NCBI RefSeq assembly: GCF_014203395.1
Contig: NZ_JACHIW010000003.1
Span: forward strand, 186,001-250,000
Length of the DNA: 64,000 bases
Source: Saccharopolyspora phatthalungensis
GTDB taxonomy: Bacteria > Actinomycetota > Actinomycetes > Mycobacteriales > Pseudonocardiaceae
Direction of reading: 5' to 3'
Part shown: piece by piece, positions 1 to 7,028 of the stretch
Layout: each line of letters opens with the position of its first letter
Position numbering within the stretch: the stretch's first letter is position 1
Program-made: the position numbers and the translations under genes
Notes under the pieces: generated by a model
What the model saw: the letters and a program-made list of their open reading frames with translations, nothing else
What the model was told of the DNA's origin: nothing
The model's database searches: none

Positions 1-757
1 TTGCCCACGGGCTGGGGTGATCCCGATCAATCTCGTTCCACATGTTCATGTTCGCGTGGGCGAACACGGCAACATGCTCAGGATCAGCGACGGCATAGGC
101 GGGAAGTCGTGCCGCGATCGCTTCGGCCTGCGCAATGCTGTGTCCACGGGCCATGAGTCGCAGCAGCCAGAATGCCGGGTCGGTCCAGGATTGCGCCGGG
201 GTCGCCCATGCCCAGTCGATCAGCCACGCCTGTCCTTGTGAGATCAGGATGTTGTCCGGCACCCAGTCCGTGTGGGTAAGTGCCGACCCGGCAAAAATCT
301 TCGCGTCGGCAGGATCATCGACGTAGGTCCGCATGCGCGTTTCTATGGGCTTCCACGGACCAGGACCAGCCGGGATCTCAATGGCGCTCAAAACGCCCAT
401 GAGATCAACCACCAGATCAATGTCAGGTGAGCCCGGCTGGTAGTGCGCCGACCGGCCGTCAATATGCTCGAAACCGTTGACTTTCCAACCGTTTTCGTCG
501 AACCAAAACAGCAGTTCCGGGGAAATCCCCTTGACCAGCGGCGCGGCGGCGGCCTCACGAGCCTGAGTGATGACCATCCGGTGATCAGACGGCAAGCCCT
601 TCGCGAATACCCGGCCGTTGCGGGTCTCCAGCACGGCGGCTAGCGGCGAGTTCTGCCCGTCAGTCACGGCGCGTCCCGCAATGATCGGCCCCGTCCGGGC
701 ACTGATCGACTCGATGAGAGAGCCGGGAAAGTCGGCCCACTGGATACGTTTTGCCAA
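1..757 (-). CDS. Aminoglycoside-phosphotransferase-family protein, 3' end beyond window
   Basis: The minus frame is open from 757 to the left edge (252 codons, no stop), so the C-terminus is missing. The kinase signature is visible: a Brenner-type catalytic segment (HTDWVPDN), about 14 residues later the DFG-equivalent LIDWAWA, then a Trp-rich region typical of the APH/choline-kinase fold. I chose the TTG at 757-755 because an AGGGA SD lies about 7 nt upstream and no ATG fits. It follows the small Cys-rich peptide gene in the same direction with a gap of about 70 nt, so it is probably the last gene of the RiPP-like operon. The substrate is unknown. In such a context it may phosphorylate a peptide, act in self-resistance, or be incidental. 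A related but broken phosphotransferase lies at 61995-62890. Confidence 0.8.
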   Translation of the reverse strand, partial: MAKRIQWADFPGSLIESISARTGPIIAGRAVTDGQNSPLAAVLETRNGRVFAKGLPSDHRMVITQAREAAAAPLVKGISPELLFWFDENGWKVNGFEHIDGRSAHYQPGSPDIDLVVDLMGVLSAIEIPAGPGPWKPIETRMRTYVDDPADAKIFAGSALTHTDWVPDNILISQGQAWLIDWAWATPAQSWTDPAFWLLRLMARGHSIAQAEAIAARLPAYAVADPEHVAVFAHANMNMWNEIDRDHPSPWA

Positions 758-829
758 CGGTGGTCCCTGCTGAATAGGGCGGGCGGCCCGGCATGATCAC
801 CGGGTCGCCAGCAGCGGTTGGTCACTCGA

Positions 830-973
830 TCACTGGTAGGGGGCGTCGCTGGATGAGCTGCACGCGCACATCGTCATGAGACCATCGGTTTCCCCGGTGA
901 GTTCCACGGCGTCCGGGTCCAGCATGTCGGACTCCGGCGGAGCCGGGAGCAGTTCGACGGCAACAGCGGTCAT
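830..973 (-). CDS. Putative RiPP precursor peptide, 47 aa
   Basis: This small ORF has an excellent SD (AAAGGAGGTG, about 5 nt before ATG). Its ATG overlaps the TGA of the upstream radical SAM gene (ATGA), which implies translational coupling. The peptide has an acidic leader-like N-terminal half rich in Asp, Glu and Pro, and a short C-terminal segment reading MTMCACSSSSDAPYQ. That segment holds both cysteines and four serines and suggests a thioether- or C-C-cross-linked core. Size, coupling to a radical SAM/SPASM enzyme and leader/core polarity all support a precursor role. I do not recognise the family. It is not an obvious lanthipeptide FxLD or mycofactocin precursor. The product is inferred from context only. 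Confidence 0.6.
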   Translation of the reverse strand: MTAVAVELLPAPPESDMLDPDAVELTGETDGLMTMCACSSSSDAPYQ

Positions 974-2106
974 GATTCACCTCCTTTCGCGCTCAGCGGG
1001 CCACTACTGCCGTGCTGGCAGTAGGTCTCTAGGGGTGCCTGTGCCTGCCGGTAGAGATTCGCCAGCGGCATACACGTCCCGCAAGATTTTTGAAGGGTGC
1101 AGCCCGAGCACCCGCCGTGACGGGTGGTGAGCCGGTCGCCGATCACGGCGAGCTTCCGGAGACCTTCCACACCCTCTTCGAGCAGGTTCACCTGCGCTTC
1201 CCGGCCGACCTTGCAGATGCTGGCCATCCCGTGGGGGTCGGCGTGGAAGTGCGTGATCCCCGCGTTGCACCCGGTGTAGGGGTCGTGCCTGCGCAACACC
1301 TCGTTCGCCTGGCTGGGGAGCACTTCGCCCGTGCCGTGAATAGTCGGCGTGATGTTGGTGTACTCGAATGACGGGATGCCGTAGCGGTCGGCTATCGCCG
1401 TCATCTCGTTGCGCTCATGCGCGTTGTGCCTGCTCACAACGATATTGATCCGCATTTTGAGCCCGGCCTCATGGGCGGCTTCAAGCCCGCGCATGAACCT
1501 CTTGAACGCCCCCCTGCTCCGGGTCATCCCGTCGTAGGACTCCTCCGTCGCCCCGTAGAGGCTGAGCGTCAGCCGGTACGGCCGGTAGGTTCTCAGAAGG
1601 TCGAGTGTCTTCCCCTGATACAAGCGCGACCCGTTGGACGAGATCTGGATCATCATCCCCAGCCCGTACGCGTAGGCGAGCGTTTCCGCGAACAGGGGAT
1701 CGATCAGCGGCTCACCTCCGGTGAGCTGAAGCCAGAGAACCCCGGCCTTGGCCATGATGTCCAGGAGCCGTTCACGGTCGCGCCATTCCATGCCCGCAAA
1801 CAGCTTCTCACCGAGATAGCAGTGATCACAGTCGTAGTTGCACCCGAGGCTGAGTTCGTAGCTGGCGCGGGCGTAACCGTACGGGGTATCCGGGCGCACC
1901 ATGATCGTGTCCCCGGCCGCCTTCCCGGCCACGTCCACGCCCCACAGAGCATGGGCGGACTGGCCAGCCAGCCAGGCACCGGATCAGTGGTGGCGGCGTC
2001 CCGCAGCTCCGCGTACTTGTTTACGCCGAGCTTGATCCCTCCCTCCTGGCCAGGACTGACGACCAGGTGACCCACCGGGATAAGGGCTAGCGATGAGTTC
2101 GTACAC
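970..2106 (-). pseudogene. Radical SAM/SPASM-like RiPP maturase, split by probable frameshifts
   Basis: The intact frame (970-1938, 322 codons) carries the radical SAM motif CNYDCDHC (CxxxCxxC) near its N-terminus, a GGEPL motif for SAM binding, and a C-terminal cysteine-rich SPASM/Twitch-like region (CSGC, CGTC and a terminal C) for auxiliary Fe-S clusters. A TGA lies 15 codons upstream of the first GTG. The protein-like sequence resumes in another frame: PVGHLVVSPGQEGG, then a K-Y-A-E-L-R-D stretch ending VPGWLA, which joins naturally to SAHALWGVDVAG. This indicates an indel near 1965-1985. A second one near 2060-2070 would connect to a GTG at 2106 with a GGAGG SD, giving an N-terminus starting MYELIA. 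Either the maturase is dead or the sequence has errors. It overlaps the precursor ATG. Confidence 0.7.
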
Positions 2107-2142
2107 GGTCCTGCCTCCAATGTGTCCACGGACGTTCCTCGT

Positions 2143-2409
2143 TCAGAGCCCGGATACGTAGGATTGAATCGCTGTGCGAACCCGGTCCTCATAGCCGATG
2201 AGATCGGCCGTGTCCTGCTTGGCCTGCGCAAGCAGGCCCAACGTTTCGGTAATGCGGCCGCCAGGATCGGTAATACCGTGAGTGCGCATCTTGAAGTGGA
2301 TGTAGTGCCGTTCGAACTTGTCCTCGATCTCCATGAGCGGACCGACGATCTCGCTGAGGATTTCCTCGGGTATGGCCGTAAGTTCGGCCTTGAACTCTTC
2401 GACGTTCAT
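2143..2409 (-). CDS. Unknown 88-aa protein at the head of the RiPP-like operon
   Basis: An acidic, probably all-helical protein begins MNVEEFKAEL and contains no cysteines or signal peptide. The ATG has only a weak purine-rich SD. It sits about 37 nt upstream of the likely start of the radical SAM gene, in the same orientation. It could be a leader-binding or structural partner, but no RRE-type winged-helix pattern is evident and I do not recognise the family. Coding is supported by codon use and by its position. Function unknown. Confidence 0.55.
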   Translation of the reverse strand: MNVEEFKAELTAIPEEILSEIVGPLMEIEDKFERHYIHFKMRTHGITDPGGRITETLGLLAQAKQDTADLIGYEDRVRTAIQSYVSGL

Positions 2410-2668
2410 TCGACTCGCGTGCTTCTCTGTTGAGGGTTACCGGACAGGCATGACGTGCACGGTGCGCGACGGCTCCGGCATGGCGGGCGGTTGATGGGCG
2501 CTCGCCGCGTGGTTGATGAGCTGGATACGACGCAACCGCTTCCGCGTGTGGCCGAGCCGGACGAGCGCCCGCCAGGCCGTTACGCCCGCGTGTTTGGTTC
2601 GATAGCTGAAGACGGGAGCACCCAGCACAGGTGAAGCCGGTTGCGACCACAGGTCGCTCGTCGGCCCC

Positions 2669-2866
2669 GTGCCGCACTCGGGCGCTCAGTGGTTTAAGCG
2701 CAGCCGTTCGCAGACGCAGGACGCCTGCGTTGAAGCGGCGCTCATCCCCGGCTTCGCTGGTGTCCAGGACACCAAAGACCCGGAGCGCAAAGACCGCCTG
2801 GTCTTCAGCTCCAAGCAGTGGGCCACCTTCATCGAGAATGTGAAGGCCGGTAACGCGGACCTCTGA
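2669..2866 (+). CDS. DUF397-domain protein
   Basis: The 65-residue product has the DUF397 pattern: an N-terminal W-F-K-x-S-R-S segment, a conserved Cys-Val-Glu (ACVEAA), a V-x-D-(S/T)-K-D strand (VQDTKDPE) and a C-terminal W-x-x-F helix (QWATFIENVKAG) ending in D-L. DUF397 proteins are small actinobacterial proteins usually encoded beside an XRE-type regulator and linked to developmental control. No such partner lies next to this one. The GTG at 2669 has no clear SD, and no in-frame ATG exists upstream, so the gene may have lost its 5' end and its partner. A strong hairpin follows. Confidence 0.65.
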   Translation: MPHSGAQWFKRSRSQTQDACVEAALIPGFAGVQDTKDPERKDRLVFSSKQWATFIENVKAGNADL

Positions 2867-2884
2867 GTTCGCTCCACACAAGAG

Positions 2885-2927
2885 AAGCGCCCGCCCCCGA
2901 TAGCAGAGGAATCGGGGGTGGGCGCTT
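2885..2927 (+). terminator. Strong hairpin terminator after DUF397
   Basis: A 17-nt arm (2885-2901) pairs with 2911-2927 with one mismatch and a 9-nt loop, and is followed by TCTT. It lies 19 nt after the DUF397 stop and probably ends plus-strand transcription. Confidence 0.7.
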
Positions 2928-3086
2928 TCTTGTAGAGCGGGTGGCCACCCGAGAGGGCAGCGTACCGAGCGCGGGTGACCATCGCTCTCCTTGACTCGCT
3001 GCGACACGAAAACCCGCCCGGCCGAAGTGCCAAGGCGTGGGGGTGAACTGTGGGGGAAGTGTGTGCACTGAAGCCCTAGAACGGTC

Positions 3087-3126
3087 GGAACCTGACGCAG
3101 TGTGACGGAGCCTGACGCAGCTTGAC
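3087..3126. repeat. Two tandem 20-bp direct repeats at a likely recombination junction
   Basis: The units 3087-3106 and 3107-3126 match at 17 of 20 positions and share CCTGACGCAG. They end 2 bp before the GTG of a transporter gene whose normal N-terminal leader is missing, and 1.4 kb from an integrase relic. Arm-type integrase binding sites look similar, but this is an inference. Confidence 0.4.
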
Positions 3127-3128
3127 TA

Positions 3129-4484
3129 GTGATCGTCGCAGGTGAGAAGCTGTTTCCGCTCAAAACACCAGCGCACAGCGCCGTGGGTCAACAGTGGTAC
3201 GACTTCGCCCTCTACGGGGCGGCGTCCGCGCTCATCTTCGGGCCGCTGTTCTTCCCGCAGCAGAGCTCGGTCGGCGGAACCCTCGCGTCTTTCGCGATTT
3301 TCGCCGTCGCGTTCTTCGTGCGACCACTCGGCGGGCTGATCGCCGCGCACGTCGGCGACCGGATCGGCCGCAAACCCATCCTGGTCTTCACCGTCACGCT
3401 CATGGGCGTGGCCACGGTCGCGGTCGGTCTGCCGCCCACCTACGAGTCGATCGGCATCTGGGCGCCGATCCTGCTCGTACTCACCCGCCTGCTGCAAGGC
3501 ATCGGAGCCGGCGCCGAGTTCGCCGGAGCGGTCACCGCGGTCGCGGAGTACGTGCCGCGGAATCGACGCGGCTTCTACACGTCGTTCTCCCAGGCATCCG
3601 TCGGTCTGGCCTTCGTGCTGTCCACCGGCTTGTTCAGCCTCCTGGCCGCGATCCCCCGCGACGCCCTGCCGGGCGGCGCCTGGCGAATCCCGTTCATTGC
3701 CAGCATTGCCATCTTCGGCGTCGCCATCTTCATCCGTCGCCGTGTCGAGGAGACCCCCGAATTCGTTGAGGTAAAGACAAAAATCGGCATGGAGACGACG
3801 GAGCCGCAGAAGATCCCACTGCTGCGCGCGATCAAGGAAAGTCCGCCCGAGCTGATCGTCGGCATCCTGTGCGGATCCGGCCTGAACGTGGCCGGCTACC
3901 TCGTCAACACGTTCTCGCTGAGCTACGTTAAGAACACGCTTGAGATGTCCGCCACGGTGGCGACACTCGGCGTCGTCGTGGCGACCGGCGCCAGCGTCGT
4001 CACCGTGCCGCTGTTCGGCCTCCTCGCGGATCGTTTCGGGCGCTGGCCGGTCCTGCTGGGCGGCGCCGTCTTCACCGCGCTCTACATGCCGTTCTACTTC
4101 CTGCTTCTCGACACCCGGCAGGCCGGCCTCGTGCTGATGGCCATGGGAATCGCCTACGGCGTCGGACAAAGCGCGATGCCCGGTTCCCAAGGAGCGTTCC
4201 TCTCCGAACTCTTCGCGACTCGCTATCGGTTCACCGCGATCGCGGCGTCCCGTGAGATCAATGTGATGATCCTCGGCGGCACCACCCCGTTCATCGCCAC
4301 TGCCCTCGTGGCCGCGAGCAACGGCTCGCCCTGGCTCGTCGTGCTCTTCGTCGTGGCCTGCCAAGTCCGGACGATCGCCTCGGTGCTTCTCATGCGGACG
4401 ACCAGGAACCATGACGCGGAGAACGCCGCGAGCAATGCGGAACCGCGGAACTCAGTCCCGGTCACGGGGCCCGCGGGCGAGTAA
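3129..4484 (+). CDS. MHS-family MFS transporter (metabolite:H+ symporter)
   Basis: The 451-residue product has about 12 hydrophobic segments and the MHS signatures: QWYDFALYG in TM1, the loop 2-3 motif GDRIGRKP, a TM4/5 motif with GAGAEFAGA, and a repeat of the loop motif near residue 300 (LADRFGRWP). Relatives take up proline/betaine, shikimate, citrate or other organic acids with protons. The substrate here cannot be told. The residues before WYDF (about 28) do not look like the usual MHS N-terminus, and a TAG sits immediately upstream of the GTG, so the 5' end seems to have been replaced at the repeat junction 3087-3126. No SD precedes the GTG. Function may be impaired. Confidence 0.75.
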   Translation: MIVAGEKLFPLKTPAHSAVGQQWYDFALYGAASALIFGPLFFPQQSSVGGTLASFAIFAVAFFVRPLGGLIAAHVGDRIGRKPILVFTVTLMGVATVAVGLPPTYESIGIWAPILLVLTRLLQGIGAGAEFAGAVTAVAEYVPRNRRGFYTSFSQASVGLAFVLSTGLFSLLAAIPRDALPGGAWRIPFIASIAIFGVAIFIRRRVEETPEFVEVKTKIGMETTEPQKIPLLRAIKESPPELIVGILCGSGLNVAGYLVNTFSLSYVKNTLEMSATVATLGVVVATGASVVTVPLFGLLADRFGRWPVLLGGAVFTALYMPFYFLLLDTRQAGLVLMAMGIAYGVGQSAMPGSQGAFLSELFATRYRFTAIAASREINVMILGGTTPFIATALVAASNGSPWLVVLFVVACQVRTIASVLLMRTTRNHDAENAASNAEPRNSVPVTGPAGE

Positions 4485-4560
4485 GCCAAGTGTCGTCGAG
4501 ACAAATGTGCACAATGCGGGCATTTAGGGTGCGCGGGTGAGGTGGGAAAGCTCGGCGAGC

Positions 4561-4751
4561 CGTCCGGACCTCGACCGCCGCATGCTCACCGACCGCACCT
4601 TCCGTGACGTCGACTGGGTCAGCAGCGCGGAATGACCGACCATGCGTTTGTGCGGCAGCTCGCCGAGTCCCGCATCAGCCGCGCGAGTCCCGAGGTCGTC
4701 GTCGAGTCGATCGGGCACTCGAAGGTGTCCAACACGGCTTGCGGCTCGTAG
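4561..4751 (+). pseudogene. Tyrosine integrase relic (C-terminal catalytic region)
   Basis: Two short frames together resemble the end of an actinobacterial phage-type integrase. One, ending at 4635, reads DVDWVSS, the strand before the catalytic HxxR. The next (4632-4751) reads MTDHAFVRQL and then ESIGHSKVSNT, matching the family's Q-L-G-H-x-x-(V/P)-S-x-T segment with the second catalytic histidine. The catalytic Arg helix and the Tyr region are missing or shifted. Matches are by eye. Confidence 0.45.
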
Positions 4752-4752
4752 G

Positions 4753-5694
4753 ATGCGCGATGTGGCACCGCTGTCGCCCCGGATGCCGGAGATCGGCGCG
4801 CTCGAAATGCTGCTCAGCGTCGCACGGCTAGGGAGCTTGAACCGTGCGGCCAAGGAACACGGTATCTCGCAGCCCGCGGTGAGCTCCCGGATCCGCTATA
4901 TGGAGCGACTGGTCGGGGTGCCGCTGTTGGAGCGTTCCACCTCCGGTTCACGGTTGACCCCGGCCGGCGCGCTCGTCGCGGACTGGGCCCGCGACATCGT
5001 GGAGTCCGCGGCGGTCCTGGACGCGGGGATCAGCGCGTTGCGGGAGAAGCGTGCGCACGAACTGGGTGTCGCGGCGAGCATGACCGCGGCGGAGTACCTG
5101 GTGCCCGGCTGGCTGGTCGTGCTGCACGAACAGGCGCCGGAGCTCAAGGTGTCGTTGCGGCTCGCCAATTCGGCCGAAGTGGCCAGGTTGGTACTCGGCG
5201 GCGAGGTGGACCTCGGATTCGTCGAGGGCCCGTCGGTGCCCGAGGGACTGGACAGCCAGGACGTGGCCGCCGACCGGCTGGAGGTGGTGGTGGCGCCCAG
5301 CCACCCCTGGAGTCGTCGGCGCACCCCGGTACCGGCGGCGGAACTGGTCGCGACCCCGTTGATCCAGCGGGAACCGGGCTCCGGCACGCGGTACACGCTG
5401 GAGCGGGTGCTCGCCGCCTTCGGACCGCTGGCACCGCCGCTGCTGGAGGCGTCCTCGACGACCGCCGTCCGTTCTGCCGCCGCGGCGGGGGTGGCACCGG
5501 CGGTGATCAGCTCGCTCGCCGTGGCCGGGGACCTCGTGGAGCGTCGGCTGGTCGCAGTCCCGGTCGAGGGCATCGACATGCGGCGGGTGATCCGCGCGGT
5601 GTGGCGGTCCGGCCATCAGCTGTTGGGACCGGTGCGGGACCTGGTCGGGGTGGCGACGCGGTCCCGGCGCGCCGGCCGTCGCTCACACTACTGA
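4753..5694 (+). CDS. LysR-family transcriptional regulator
   Basis: The 313-residue product has the N-terminal LysR winged helix (LNRAAKEHGISQPAVSSRI at about residues 30-48, followed by LERSTSGSRLTPAG) and a periplasmic-binding-protein-like effector domain. The ATG at 4753 is the first plausible start after the integrase-relic stop; an in-frame ATG at 4783 is the alternative. Neither has a good SD. The 3' end overlaps the convergent Mrp gene by 12 bp. LysR proteins usually control a divergent or adjacent gene, but no divergent partner survives here. The effector is unknown. Confidence 0.85.
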   Translation: MRDVAPLSPRMPEIGALEMLLSVARLGSLNRAAKEHGISQPAVSSRIRYMERLVGVPLLERSTSGSRLTPAGALVADWARDIVESAAVLDAGISALREKRAHELGVAASMTAAEYLVPGWLVVLHEQAPELKVSLRLANSAEVARLVLGGEVDLGFVEGPSVPEGLDSQDVAADRLEVVVAPSHPWSRRRTPVPAAELVATPLIQREPGSGTRYTLERVLAAFGPLAPPLLEASSTTAVRSAAAAGVAPAVISSLAVAGDLVERRLVAVPVEGIDMRRVIRAVWRSGHQLLGPVRDLVGVATRSRRAGRRSHY

Positions 5695-6795
5695 CAGCGG
5701 CAGCGGCACCCCCGCGAGGCCGCGCCGCACCACGGGAAGTTCCGCCGCGAGTTTCGCCATAGTCGTCGCGGACGGCGCATCGGGATCGCGCGCCACCACG
5801 GGAATCCCGGCGTCGCCCGCTTCGCGCATGGCGATATCCAGCGGCACCTGCGCGAGCAACGGCACGTCGAGCTGCTCCGCGAGTCGGTGGCCGCCGCCGG
5901 CGCCGAACAGGGGTGTGGCGGCACCGCACGACCCGCACACGAGCTCGGACATGTTCTCCACGACACCGGCGATCGGCATCCGCTGGTCGCGCGCCATCCG
6001 GCCGACGCGGGCGGCGACGGTCTGCGCGGCGGGCTGCGGCGTGGTCACTGCCAGCAGCGCGGCCTGCGGCACCAGTTCCAGCAGCGACAGCGCCACGTCG
6101 CCGGTGCCCGGCGGCAGGTCCAGCAGCAGCACGTCGAGATCGTCCCAGTGCACGTCCACCAGGAACTGCTCCAACGCCTTGTGCAGCATGGGTCCACGCC
6201 ACACCACGGGTTCAGTGTCCTCGACGAAGAACCCGACCGACATCAACCGCACGCCGTGAGCCTCGACCGGCAGCATGATCCCGTTCAAGGCGACCGGATT
6301 GCGCCGCACGCCGAACAGGTGCGGGATCGAGTAGCCCCACACATCGGCGTCGAGCACGCCGACGCGCTGTCCCGACCGAGCCAGGGCGACCGCGAGGTTC
6401 GCCGTCACGCTGGACTTGCCGACGCCGCCTTTGCCGCTGGCCACGGCGTAGACCCGGGTCTGCTCGGGGAGTCCGCGCGGCCGCGCGCCGCGGAGGTCGC
6501 GCGCCAGCACCATGCGTTCCCGCTCCGACATGGAGCTGAAACCGACCTCGACCGCGATAGCGCCGGCGGCGGTCGCGGCCGTGGTGATGGCTTCTCGAAG
6601 TGACTCGCGCAGCGGGCATCCCGAGGTCGTCAGGGCGATGTCGATGCGCGCTCGGCCCCGGCGGTCCACCTCGACGTCGCGGACCATGCCCAGCTCGGCG
6701 AGTCCGCGATGCAGTTCCGGGTCCTGCACGGCACCGACCGCGGCGCGCACCAACTGGCTGTCCGTGTGGCGTTCTGCCTTGTGTTTCAACAACAT
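5683..6795 (-). CDS. Mrp/NBP35-type iron-sulfur carrier P-loop ATPase
   Basis: The 370-residue product has an N-terminal MIP18/DUF59-like domain (residues about 10-90, with TTSGCPL), then a deviant Walker A (ASGKGGVGKSS), the switch region DADVWGYS(I)P, a Walker B-like LLLDLPPGTGD, and a Cys-x-x-Cys (CGSC) for a bridging Fe-S cluster. These are hallmarks of the Mrp/ApbC/Nbp35 Fe-S cluster scaffold and carrier family, which is cytoplasmic. The start has an AGGAAGG SD. It lies 233 bp downstream of the molybdoenzyme genes in the same orientation, so maturation of that Fe-S-rich complex is a reasonable inference. Confidence 0.88.
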   Translation of the reverse strand: MLLKHKAERHTDSQLVRAAVGAVQDPELHRGLAELGMVRDVEVDRRGRARIDIALTTSGCPLRESLREAITTAATAAGAIAVEVGFSSMSERERMVLARDLRGARPRGLPEQTRVYAVASGKGGVGKSSVTANLAVALARSGQRVGVLDADVWGYSIPHLFGVRRNPVALNGIMLPVEAHGVRLMSVGFFVEDTEPVVWRGPMLHKALEQFLVDVHWDDLDVLLLDLPPGTGDVALSLLELVPQAALLAVTTPQPAAQTVAARVGRMARDQRMPIAGVVENMSELVCGSCGAATPLFGAGGGHRLAEQLDVPLLAQVPLDIAMREAGDAGIPVVARDPDAPSATTMAKLAAELPVVRRGLAGVPLPLSVV

Positions 6796-7028
6796 CGGCT
6801 TACCTTCCTAGGGTCTGTCTTATAAGCGGCGTAAGCCGCTTGCGGTGTGGGATTCCGCTTGCACCGCCTGCCCACAGGGTCCTAAACGGCTCAGACGTCG
6901 TCTGGCGAGGACAGCCCCAGCGCCGCGTATTGGGCATTACGTAAGTCGGGGATCCCGGAGTCCCAGGCGGCGTCTGAGGTTCCGCTACCCCCACCCGCTA
7001 CGCAAACCAACTTTGAACACCTATAATG
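6796..7028. other. Spacer with a small hairpin
   Basis: No gene is seen in these 233 bp. A hairpin with 7-bp arms (6824-6830 and 6835-6841) follows GGGTCTGTC. It may be a weak terminator or mRNA structure between the molybdoenzyme genes and mrp. No IS ends could be paired. Confidence 0.3.

Noticed and set aside
2437..2628. 63-codon minus ORF between the 88-aa gene and DUF397
   Set aside because: GTG start without SD and no domain; more likely spacer or decayed sequence.
3126..4412. 428-codon minus-strand frame opposite the first MHS transporter
   Set aside because: Arg/Gly/Asp/His-rich shadow translation with no domain; the plus strand has clear MFS motifs.
6811..6841. IS terminus suggested by GGGTCTGTC and the adjacent hairpin
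   Set aside because: No matching inverted end, target duplication or transposase nearby.
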